DNA from: Thiocystis violascens
GTDB lineage: Bacteria; Pseudomonadota; Gammaproteobacteria; Chromatiales; Chromatiaceae
Assembly (NCBI GenBank): GCA_020721065.1
Contig: DYNM01000024.1
Location: 1 to 41,091 of the forward strand
Reading direction: 5' to 3'
Length of the DNA: 41,091 nucleotides
In this document: positions 17,265-24,589 of the stretch, in pieces
How the letters are laid out: every line of letters begins with the position of its first letter
Position numbering within the stretch: position 1 is the stretch's first letter
Notes under the pieces: generated by a model
Told to the model about the DNA's origin: nothing
Database searches by the model: none
Seen by the model: the letters and a program-made list of their open reading frames with translations, nothing else
Program-made: the position numbers and the translations under genes

Positions 17265-17699
17265 ATGCCAAATTTCAAACGCGCTCAATCAGTGCTCGTG
17301 GTGATTTGCACCCGCAGCGGCGAATTTTTGCTGCTGCGGCGGGTGCGCCCGGCGGGATTTTGGCAATCGGTGACGGGCAGTTTAGAACGCGGTGAATTGC
17401 CGCGTTTAGCCGCAGCGCGAGAAGTGTATGAAGAAACGGGTTTACGCGTTGGCGGCGGGTTAATTGATCTGCGGCATTCAGTGTTATTTCCGATTATTCC
17501 GGCGTGGCGCAATCGTTATGCGCCAAACGTCCGGTTTAATCGTGAATACTGGTTTGCACTGATATTAAATGAACGGCGAACCATTCAACTCAGTGCGCGG
17601 GAACATTTAGAATATCGCTGGCTGCCGGCAGCAGCCGCTGCGCAATTCACTGGCTCATGGAGTAATCGGCAGGCGATTGAAATGGTGGCAACGCAATGA
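17265..17699 (+). CDS. nudB: Dihydroneopterin triphosphate diphosphatase
   Basis: A 144-residue Nudix hydrolase. The Nudix box is complete: G-SLERG-E-LPRLAAA-REVYEETGL fits GX5EX7REUXEEXGU. Together with its place just after aspS, this points to NudB, which removes diphosphate from dihydroneopterin triphosphate in folate synthesis. The ATG at 17265 gives the normal N-terminus (FKRAQSVLVVI); longer in-frame starts would lie inside aspS. The last four bases (ATGA) overlap the start of the HepT-like gene, so the housekeeping gene and the toxin-antitoxin pair are translationally coupled. In E. coli the next genes are yebC and ruvC, which are absent here. Confidence 0.88.
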   Translation: MPNFKRAQSVLVVICTRSGEFLLLRRVRPAGFWQSVTGSLERGELPRLAAAREVYEETGLRVGGGLIDLRHSVLFPIIPAWRNRYAPNVRFNREYWFALILNERRTIQLSAREHLEYRWLPAAAAAQFTGSWSNRQAIEMVATQ

Positions 17700-18115
17700 A
17701 TCAGGATATTCGTTGGAAACAACGGTTTGATAACTATAGCAAGGCTTTGAACGAACTGAAAGAAAGCCGAGAACTGACAGAAAATAGACCACTCAGCAAA
17801 TTGGAAAAGCAGGGCGTGATTCAAGGATTTGAATACACGCACGAGCTGGCTTGGAATCTGATAAAAGATTATCTTGAATTTCAGGGGCATGTTGGTTTAA
17901 TTGGTTCGCGTGATACCACACGAGAAGCATTTAAGCGTAAAATCATTACGAATGGCGAGCTGTGGATGGAGATGATTCAATCCAGAAATCTCACTTCACA
18001 TGCCTATGATCGCGCCATTGCCGAGCGGATTTATGCGGCGATTTTCCCGCGTTTTTATCCTGAATTTGCGGAGCTTTATCAGTATTTTTTAGCGCAGATG
18101 ACTGAGGAACACTAA
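17696..18115 (+). CDS. hepT: HepT-like toxin (HI0074 family)
   Basis: A 139-residue helical protein of the HEPN/HI0074 nucleotidyltransferase-partner family. Landmarks are LEKQGVIQGFEYTHELAWNL in the middle and R-NLTS-H-A-Y, an intact RX4HXY motif that forms the RNase active site of HepT toxins. In characterised pairs the partner MntA adds AMP to the tyrosine of this motif and silences it. It overlaps nudB by ATGA and the nucleotidyltransferase gene by one base, giving a tightly coupled operon. Composition is A/T-richer than aspS. The function as a toxin is by family; whether this copy is active is unknown. Confidence 0.87.
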   Translation: MNQDIRWKQRFDNYSKALNELKESRELTENRPLSKLEKQGVIQGFEYTHELAWNLIKDYLEFQGHVGLIGSRDTTREAFKRKIITNGELWMEMIQSRNLTSHAYDRAIAERIYAAIFPRFYPEFAELYQYFLAQMTEEH

Positions 18116-18420
18116 TGGAATTTGGTTTATCAGCAAACGTCTGTGCAATCGTGCGCACAATTCTGAATCAATATCCCGCAGTGCAAAAGGCGGTGATTTA
18201 TGGTTCTCGCGCTAAAGGCAATTATCACACCGGTTCAGATATTGATTTAACGCTATTTGGCGATGCGTTGGATTATGACACGCTTTTTGCAATTGCTTCG
18301 GCATTGGATGATTCAGATATTCCTCATACCGTTGATTTATCGTTATTTGCGACTATCGAAAACCCGGCGCTGCGTGAGCATATTCACCGGGTTGGGATGG
18401 TCTTTTATGAACGCGAATAA
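18115..18420 (+). CDS. mntA: MntA-like nucleotidyltransferase antitoxin
   Basis: A 101-residue minimal nucleotidyltransferase. The signature GS-RAKGNYHTGS-DID fits GSX10DXD exactly, and a third acidic residue is expected in HTVDLSLF. It is the usual partner of the preceding HepT-like protein; MntA-type enzymes transfer AMP from ATP to the toxin. The start overlaps the toxin stop by one base (TAATG). The pair order, toxin first and antitoxin second, is the common one. No intrinsic terminator is obvious after it before the convergent Sel1 gene. Confidence 0.87.
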   Translation: MEFGLSANVCAIVRTILNQYPAVQKAVIYGSRAKGNYHTGSDIDLTLFGDALDYDTLFAIASALDDSDIPHTVDLSLFATIENPALREHIHRVGMVFYERE

Positions 18421-18460
18421 CCTTTTTGCATGTTCAAACCGCTATAAAATTCAAGTTGAT

Positions 18461-18784
18461 TTAATGCTGTTGTGTCGATTCTGGGAAATGCAAAACGCCG
18501 GCTGCGTATAACCGTTTTGCTGCATGATATTCCGCATCATTCATCTGACAGCCAACCACTTCGCGCAAACGCACTGCGTCACGATCACCTTGGTCAATTG
18601 CCAACGAGAGCCAGTAATGTGCTTGCGCTAAATCAATGCTAACGCCGCGCCCTTCAGCGCAAATTAAACCCATTGCATATTGCGCATCGACTTCACCGCT
18701 CTCGGCGGCAGCGCGAATCGGTGGAACCTTGCTAGGATCATTGCGAAATAACACCAAGTCTTTCAAATAGCTGCTATTGCTCAT
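18461..18784 (-). CDS. Sel1-repeat protein
   Basis: A 107-residue protein with Sel1-like repeats: AAESGEVDAQYAMGLICAEG, then the repeat partner ending in AHYWLSLAIDQGD, matching the A-x3-G-x2-A-Q-x-x-L-G-x2-Y-x2-G pattern. These helical repeats mediate protein-protein contacts. There is no signal peptide, so it is likely cytoplasmic. It converges with the HepT/MntA pair, with 40 bases between the stops. Partner and role are unknown. Confidence 0.75.
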   Translation of the reverse strand: MSNSSYLKDLVLFRNDPSKVPPIRAAAESGEVDAQYAMGLICAEGRGVSIDLAQAHYWLSLAIDQGDRDAVRLREVVGCQMNDAEYHAAKRLYAAGVLHFPESTQQH

Positions 18785-18816
18785 ATTGTTACGTCCGCTA
18801 GTTTTAATTGAGTTTT

Positions 18817-18894
18817 CAGTTATCAGTGAAGCGCGTTAATGATGGATGGTTATTTTTTAATCCGGTGATTAAAACAGTTGACAACTGACAACTG
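18817..18894. repeat. Second copy of the CAGTTGTCAGT inverted repeat
   Basis: CAGTTATCAGT (18817-18827) faces ACTGACAACTG (18884-18894) with one mismatch and a 56-base spacer; an extra ACAACTG unit lies in direct repeat. It is related to the repeat at 9046-9083 and sits in the gap before the DUF1015 gene. Confidence 0.45.
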
Positions 18895-18923
18895 ATTCAC
18901 CCCAACCCCAACTGAGGTCTTGT

Positions 18924-20159
18924 ATGTCGTTAATCAAACCCTTCGCCGGTTTACGTCCCGCTCCCGGTCGCGCCGCTGACATCGCCGCGCCACCGTATGA
19001 CGTCATGAATGCTGCCGAAGCGCGGCGCATGGTTGAAGGTCGCCCATGGAGTTTTTTACACATTTCCCGCCCCGAAGTTGATTTACCGGCAGGAATTGAT
19101 CCGTATAGCCCAGCGGTATACGCCAAAGCGCGAGAAAATCTGGAGCAAATGATCGCAGAAGGCGTGTTAATCCGCGATTCTACACCCGCTTATTATGTTT
19201 ATCGTTTAACAATGGGTTTACATCAACAAACCGGATTAGTTGCCAGCGCATCAATTGCTGCATATGACACCGACCGAATTAAAAAACACGAATTTACTCG
19301 TCCGGTTAAAGAAGATGATCGCGTGCGGCAAATTGAAGCATTAAATGCACAAACCGGACCAGTTTTTTTAGTCTATCGTGCTACTGCCGCAATTGATGAC
19401 GTACTCGCCGCAATTAGCGCCACCACCGCTGAAGTGGACGTGACCGCCGCCGACGGCGTGCGCCATGAATTATGGACAGTGACAGATGCCGCGCAGATCG
19501 CGCATTTAACCGCCACGTTCGCCGCACTTGACGCCCTTTACGTCGCCGACGGTCATCATCGCTCGGCTGCTGCCTCGCGGGTTGCCGCAGCGCGTCGCGC
19601 CGCCACGCCGCCAGAAGCGAGTGATCAGCAAGGTTTTTTAGCAGTCATTTTTCCACATGATCAAATGCAGATTCTCGATTACAACCGTGTGATCAAAGAC
19701 TTACATGGCATGAGCATCGACGCTTTAATGAATCATCTCGCCGTTGCATTTGCAATTGAAGGCAGCGCCACGCCGGTCAAACCCGCGCAACCGCACGAGT
19801 TCGGAATGTACGTCGGCGGACATTGGTATCGCTTAACCCTTGATTCTGCACGCATTCCGCACGACGACCCGGTAGCGCGACTCGACGCCAGCCTGCTGCA
19901 AGACAACGTGATTGCGCCGCTGTTTGGTATTCACGACCCGCGCCGCGATGATCGTATTGATTTTATTGGTGGAATTCGTGGTTTAGACGCGCTGGTCAAG
20001 CGCGTTGATGCCGGTGAGATGGCAATTGCATTTGCGTTATATCCAACGGGCATGGCGGAATTGATGGCCGTCGCTGATGCCGGTGAAGTGATGCCGCCTA
20101 AATCAACGTGGTTTGAACCCAAATTAGCGGATGGTTTAGTCTCGCTCGTTTTAGATTAA
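18924..20159 (+). CDS. DUF1015 family protein
   Basis: A 411-residue soluble protein of the DUF1015 family. Typical blocks are IKPFAGLRPAPGRAADIAAPPYDV at the N-terminus (with the conserved PPYDV), KKHEFTRPVKEDDRVRQIEA, YVADGHHRSAAASRVA near the middle, and MPPKSTWFEPKLADGLV at the C-terminus. The function is not firmly established; the DGHHR block resembles a ParB/Srx-like nucleotide-binding motif, an inference. GAGG (18914-18917) lies 6 bases before the ATG. It is transcribed alone and ends at a clear terminator. Confidence 0.88.
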   Translation: MSLIKPFAGLRPAPGRAADIAAPPYDVMNAAEARRMVEGRPWSFLHISRPEVDLPAGIDPYSPAVYAKARENLEQMIAEGVLIRDSTPAYYVYRLTMGLHQQTGLVASASIAAYDTDRIKKHEFTRPVKEDDRVRQIEALNAQTGPVFLVYRATAAIDDVLAAISATTAEVDVTAADGVRHELWTVTDAAQIAHLTATFAALDALYVADGHHRSAAASRVAAARRAATPPEASDQQGFLAVIFPHDQMQILDYNRVIKDLHGMSIDALMNHLAVAFAIEGSATPVKPAQPHEFGMYVGGHWYRLTLDSARIPHDDPVARLDASLLQDNVIAPLFGIHDPRRDDRIDFIGGIRGLDALVKRVDAGEMAIAFALYPTGMAELMAVADAGEVMPPKSTWFEPKLADGLVSLVLD

Positions 20160-20188
20160 CCACTCCCACAATTACACTTTTTGATTTA

Positions 20189-20219
20189 ACCGTCAGCGCA
20201 ACAGTGCTGGCGGTTTTTT
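20189..20219 (+). terminator. Intrinsic terminator after the DUF1015 gene
   Basis: ACCGTCAGC (20189-20197) pairs with GCTGGCGGT (20206-20214), with one T-G pair and an 8-base loop, and runs straight into six T (20214-20219). It closes the DUF1015 transcript and insulates it from the PLD-helicase gene. Confidence 0.88.
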
Positions 20220-20261
20220 ATTGCTTCACAATCACCAAATTAACGCAATTTATCCGCAATT

Positions 20262-20308
20262 TTGAATACAGCACGACTTGAATACAGCGCCACTAAAAAG
20301 CGTATGAT
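20262..20308 (+). promoter_or_regulatory. Direct repeats and possible promoter of the defence block
   Basis: TTGAATACAGC occurs twice, at 20262-20272 and 20278-20288, with a 16-base period. TATGAT at 20303-20308 could be a -10 box, with the second TTGAAT as a -35 box at a long spacing of 19. The repeats could be an operator upstream of the PLD-helicase gene. Confidence 0.35.
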
Positions 20309-20341
20309 GATCGCTGTTTTTCCTAAATGGAATTTAGCATC

Positions 20342-23300
20342 ATGCCGCGCATTTTTGACAACATCGAACAGCATTTATTACCCACTTTATTAGACACCAT
20401 GCGACTCGCTGAACGCGCCGATTGTTGCGTCGGTTATTTCAATTTACGCGGTTGGCGCAGCCTTGCTCCCGCAATTGACCATTGGAAAGGCGGCGCTGGG
20501 CACTGCTGCCGCCTCTTAATTGGAATGCAATCAACGCCTTCCGAAGAAGTGCGCCGCGCTTTGCTGCTGCGCCCGCCGCCAACAGGAATGGATAATCAAA
20601 CGGCAGTCCGAGCGAAATATCAGCTTGTAGAAGAATTTCGTCAACAACTCACTTGCGGTATTCCAACTGCTGAAGATGAAACAACGTTGCGCCAATTAGC
20701 GCGGCAGCTTCACAGCAAACAATTGATTATAAAATTGCATTTACGTTATCCGCTCCACGCTAAACTTTATTTGGTTCACCGCCAAGATGCCAACAATCCT
20801 ATTACCGGTTTTGTTGGCAGCAGCAATTTAACTCTCGCGGGATTATCACAACAGGGCGAACTCAATTTAGATGTTTTAGAACACGACGCCTGCCACAAAC
20901 TCGCAGCGTGGTTTGAAGCACGCTGGCAAGAACGCTGGTGTTTTGATATTTCTCAGGATTTAGCTGCGCTCATTGACGAGAGTTGGGCAGGTGAGCGGTT
21001 ATTACCGCCCTATCATTTATATTTGCGTTTAGCGTGGTATTTATCTGAGGATGCGCGAATTGGTTTATTAGAATCACAAATCCCACCGATTTTTAATCAA
21101 GTTTTATTTGATTTTCAAGCGGCTGCAGTCAAAATCGCAGCGCGTAAACTTAATCAACGCGGTGGTGTTTTTATTGGCGATGTCGTCGGTTTGGGAAAGT
21201 CGTTAATGGCGACCGCTTTAGCGAAGGTTTTTGAAGAAGATCACGGCACCGAAACGCTGATTATTTGTCCTAAAAACTTGGTGTCGATGTGGGAAGATTA
21301 CGCGCATCGCTATCAATTGCGCGGGCATCGGGTGCTATCACTCTCACGGGTATTAAAAGAACTGCCGAATAAAACGCCACGTTATCGCGTGTTGTTAATT
21401 GATGAAGCGCACAATTTACGCAATAAAGACGGCAAACGCTGGCGCGTGATTCGAGAGTATATTCACCGCAACGACAGCAAGGTAATTTTGTTATCGGCAA
21501 CGCCATATAACAAAACGTATCGTGATCTTGCTGCGCAATTGGCACTGTTTATTAAAGAAGATGCTGATTTAGGGATTCGCCCGGAACGGTTTCTGCGCAA
21601 TTGTGGTGGTATTGCACAATTCACCGCTCATCATCAATGTTCAGTCTATTCATTGGCAGCTTTTGAAAAAAGCGAAGAGCCAGATGATTGGCGCGAGTTA
21701 ATTCGGTTGTATATGGTGCGGCGCACCCGCAGTTTTATTATGCAGCATTATGCGTACACGGATGAACGTGGGCGCTATTTACGCTTTCCTGATGGCAGCC
21801 GCTCTTATTTTCCGTTACGCATTCCCAAAAACGTGTTTTATCACATTCGGGATGATGATGTTCTTGATCCTTATGCGCGGTTATATGCACCAAAAGTAGT
21901 GGCCATGATTGAAACTCTGCGTTTACCTCGCTATGGCTTGGGAGAATACCTACGCAACATCTCAGAAGTCACAATCAGCGCCGAACATGAACAAATAATG
22001 AAAGATTTGAATCGTGCCGGCAAGCGATTGATGGGATTTTGTCGCACCAATTTGTTTAAGCGGTTAGAAAGTGCAGGACCAGCATTTTTATTGTCAATTG
22101 AGCGCCATCTGATTCGCAATTTTTGTGTGCTCTATGCGCTTGAGGAAGGGCTGGAGATTCCCATTGGGACGCAAGATGCAGCGTTATTAGATGCGCAAGA
22201 TGATGATATTGAAACCAGCACTGCTGAAACTGAAATAGAAGACAATGCGGAAAATAGCGCAATGACTGTGGCACTAACTCAATTGTTGCCAACAGCAGCA
22301 GCGTTGCGTTCTCGTGCAAAGACGGTTTATCACACTTATCGGGGAACATATCATCAACGGTTTCGGTGGTTGCCTAAAAAGTTATTTACACAGCGCCTTG
22401 CTGATGATTTAACTTTTGATACACAGCAATTATTAGAAGTGTTGGCATATTGTCAAGCGTGGGACGCGCTGCAAGATACTAAACTCGCAGCATTAGAACG
22501 CTTGATTTGTAAACAACACGCGGATGAAAAAGTGTTAGTGTTTACCCAATTTGCTGACACCGCAATTTATTTAGCGACTGAATTAGAACGGCGCGGCATT
22601 CAACAAGTGGCGTATGCAACTGGCAATAGTGGCGATCCGACAGAATTGGCGCGGCGTTTTTCGCCGCAATCAAATAGTCAGCACGGCGACATTGAACCCA
22701 CGCAGGAACTGCGGGTTTTAATTGCAACCGATGTGTTGTCGGAAGGGCAGAATTTACAAGATTGCGCCATTATTGTGAATTATGATTTGCCTTGGGCAAT
22801 TGTGCGGTTAATTCAACGGGCAGGGCGCGTAGATCGCATTGGGCAACGTTCAGCGCAGATTTTATGTTATTCCTTTGTACCCGCAGATGGTGTTGAGCGA
22901 ATTTTAGGGTTACGGCGGCGGGTGCAGCAGCGATTACAACAAAATGCAGAAGTGATTGGTTCGGATGAACGTTTTTTTGATGATGATCCGCAGCAGCACT
23001 CTGAACAACAGTGGCGTGATTTGTATACAGAACGCAGCGGTATTTTAGATGAAGCCGAGAATGAAGGCGATGCTGTTGATTTAGCATCTTATGCGTATCA
23101 AATTTGGAAAAACGCCACTGATGCTGATCCGAGTTTGCTTGCGACAATTGAAAAGATGCCGCAGGTAGTTTATAGCACTAAAGCGCAGCAAGTGACAATG
23201 AATGCTCCAGCGGGAGTGATTGTGTACACGCGCACGCCGCAAGGAAATGATGGCTTGGCGTGGATTGATGAATCCGGTAAAGCAGTGACGCATTCGCAAT

Positions 23301-23812
23301 TAGCAATTTTGAAAGCGGCAGCGTGTCAAGCAAATACGCCCGCAGTGCCTGCAATTGCACAACATCATGTTTTGGTGCGCAGCGGCATTGAGCAGATTAT
23401 TCAGGAAGAACAACGCGCTGGTGGGGCATTGGGGCGCATGAGTGGCGCACGCGCTAAAACATTTGAGCGCATTAAAAATTATCGGGTGCAGTTGGGAAAA
23501 CAGCTTGATTTGTTCACAACAGAGGAATTAAAACAGTTAGATCAGATTGTTGATGAGATTTATCGCTATCCGTTGTTGCCGAGTGCGCTGGAAATTCTTA
23601 ATCGGCAATTGCGGTTGCAGATTACTGATCGCGGTTTGGTAGCGTTATTGCTCAATTTGAAAAAAGATGGGCGCTTGTGTCAGAAAATTGAACCGGAAGC
23701 GCAAGAAGTGCAGTTAGTCTGTAGTTTAGGATTAAACGCTGGCAATACCACTTCTTCGTTTGCACTGGCGCACACAAGAGGCGATGATTTACAGCTTGAT
23801 TTGAAACGCTGA
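20342..23812 (+). CDS. PLD nuclease-SNF2 helicase fusion
   Basis: A 1156-residue protein. The start MPRIFDNIE is preferred over an ATG five codons earlier by fit to related helicases. The N-terminal ~220 residues form a phospholipase-D-like nuclease domain: HAKLYLV (~139) and GSSNLTLAGL (~159) with an H-x-K...G-S-x-N pattern. A SNF2-type motor follows: GLGKS Walker A (283-287), DEAH (354-357), LLSATPYNK, then the second RecA lobe with VLVFTQFAD, ATDVLSEGQNLQD and QRAGRVDRIGQ (~825). The last ~270 residues are unassigned. It likely moves on DNA and cuts it. Uma2 and adenine-methylase genes follow, suggesting a restriction or defence system. Composition is A/T-rich relative to aspS. Confidence 0.85.
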   Translation: MPRIFDNIEQHLLPTLLDTMRLAERADCCVGYFNLRGWRSLAPAIDHWKGGAGHCCRLLIGMQSTPSEEVRRALLLRPPPTGMDNQTAVRAKYQLVEEFRQQLTCGIPTAEDETTLRQLARQLHSKQLIIKLHLRYPLHAKLYLVHRQDANNPITGFVGSSNLTLAGLSQQGELNLDVLEHDACHKLAAWFEARWQERWCFDISQDLAALIDESWAGERLLPPYHLYLRLAWYLSEDARIGLLESQIPPIFNQVLFDFQAAAVKIAARKLNQRGGVFIGDVVGLGKSLMATALAKVFEEDHGTETLIICPKNLVSMWEDYAHRYQLRGHRVLSLSRVLKELPNKTPRYRVLLIDEAHNLRNKDGKRWRVIREYIHRNDSKVILLSATPYNKTYRDLAAQLALFIKEDADLGIRPERFLRNCGGIAQFTAHHQCSVYSLAAFEKSEEPDDWRELIRLYMVRRTRSFIMQHYAYTDERGRYLRFPDGSRSYFPLRIPKNVFYHIRDDDVLDPYARLYAPKVVAMIETLRLPRYGLGEYLRNISEVTISAEHEQIMKDLNRAGKRLMGFCRTNLFKRLESAGPAFLLSIERHLIRNFCVLYALEEGLEIPIGTQDAALLDAQDDDIETSTAETEIEDNAENSAMTVALTQLLPTAAALRSRAKTVYHTYRGTYHQRFRWLPKKLFTQRLADDLTFDTQQLLEVLAYCQAWDALQDTKLAALERLICKQHADEKVLVFTQFADTAIYLATELERRGIQQVAYATGNSGDPTELARRFSPQSNSQHGDIEPTQELRVLIATDVLSEGQNLQDCAIIVNYDLPWAIVRLIQRAGRVDRIGQRSAQILCYSFVPADGVERILGLRRRVQQRLQQNAEVIGSDERFFDDDPQQHSEQQWRDLYTERSGILDEAENEGDAVDLASYAYQIWKNATDADPSLLATIEKMPQVVYSTKAQQVTMNAPAGVIVYTRTPQGNDGLAWIDESGKAVTHSQLAILKAAACQANTPAVPAIAQHHVLVRSGIEQIIQEEQRAGGALGRMSGARAKTFERIKNYRVQLGKQLDLFTTEELKQLDQIVDEIYRYPLLPSALEILNRQLRLQITDRGLVALLLNLKKDGRLCQKIEPEAQEVQLVCSLGLNAGNTTSSFALAHTRGDDLQLDLKR

Positions 23813-23822
23813 TTATTCAACC

Positions 23823-23858
23823 AATTGATTGTTATCGGTTGGGTTGCTGCAATCAATT
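23823..23858 (+). promoter_or_regulatory. Hairpin between the helicase and Uma2 genes
   Basis: AATTGATTG (23823-23831) and CAATCAATT (23850-23858) can pair over 9 bases with an 18-base loop that includes GGTTGGGTTGC. It ends 15 bases before the Uma2 ribosome site. It may tune expression between the two genes; no T-run follows. Confidence 0.35.
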
Positions 23859-23885
23859 CAACCGCTAACTTTGGAGGCAATTAAA

Positions 23886-24485
23886 ATGACAGGATTATCA
23901 GCGCAAGCGACCTACACTGCGCAAGATTATTTAGAATGGGAACGGCAACAATCAAGTCGTCACGAATATGTTAACGGTGATATTCACGCCATGACTGGAG
24001 CCAGTCGTCAGCATAATTTGATTTGCGGCAATGTGTTGGCAACGTTACATCAACAGTTGCGCGGCAAACCGTGTGAAGTGTACGCCAATGATTTGCGGGT
24101 TAAAGTCAATGCAACAGGAATGTACACTTATCCCGATGTGGTAGTGGCTTGCGCTGATCTTGTATTTGAAGATCAGCACGTCGATACGTTATTAAATCCG
24201 CTGGTGTTGATTGAGGTGTTGTCAAATTCTACTGAGAATTATGATCGCGGAGCGAAGTTTTTACATTATCGTAATCTCGCATCTTTGCGCGATTATTTGT
24301 TAATTTCTCAGTATGACATCAGAATTGAGCATTATGCGCGGCAAGCCGAGCATTGTTGGTTGTTGACCGAGTATCAATGCGCCGATGATTGTATTACGCT
24401 TGCGGCGGTTGATTGTGTGCTGAAGGTGCGCGATGTTTACGAGCGGATTGTTGATTTTACAGGCACAAATTGTTGTGCGCAATGA
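23886..24485 (+). CDS. Uma2 family putative endonuclease
   Basis: A 199-residue Uma2 (DUF820) protein, a PD-(D/E)xK-fold nuclease family. Visible blocks are YTAQDYLEWERQQSSRHEYVNG at the N-terminus, MTGASRQHN, YTYPDVVVAC carrying the catalytic Asp, and PLVLIEVLSNSTENYDRGAKF with the conserved Glu and Lys/Arg. GGAGG (23873-23877), 8 bases before the ATG, fixes the start; an upstream in-frame start at 23829 lacks one. It lies between the PLD-helicase and the methylase gene, on the same strand. Uma2 genes are common as stand-alone genes, so membership of the system is plausible but unproven. Confidence 0.82.
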   Translation: MTGLSAQATYTAQDYLEWERQQSSRHEYVNGDIHAMTGASRQHNLICGNVLATLHQQLRGKPCEVYANDLRVKVNATGMYTYPDVVVACADLVFEDQHVDTLLNPLVLIEVLSNSTENYDRGAKFLHYRNLASLRDYLLISQYDIRIEHYARQAEHCWLLTEYQCADDCITLAAVDCVLKVRDVYERIVDFTGTNCCAQ

Positions 24486-24545
24486 ACGTTTTTAATGCAA
24501 CTGAATTTGATCCGGGTGTATGATAAACCAGAGTATTGGTTATTT

Positions 24546-24568
24546 GTTGGGTTGCGTTGCAACCCAAC
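24546..24568. repeat. REP-like palindrome before the methylase gene
   Basis: GTTGGGTTGC (24546-24555) and GCAACCCAAC (24559-24568) form a 10-pair stem with a 3-base loop. The core is the same as in the REP elements between pheS and pheT, but the GTAG tetranucleotide is missing, so it may be a degenerate copy. It sits 21 bases before the methylase start. Confidence 0.45.
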
Positions 24569-24589
24569 TTACTATGAGGATTTTTTAAG

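Noticed and set aside
20327..20341. ATG five codons upstream of the PLD-helicase start
   Set aside because: The N-terminus MPRIFDNIE fits related helicases; the upstream ATG is possible but adds only five residues with no better ribosome site.
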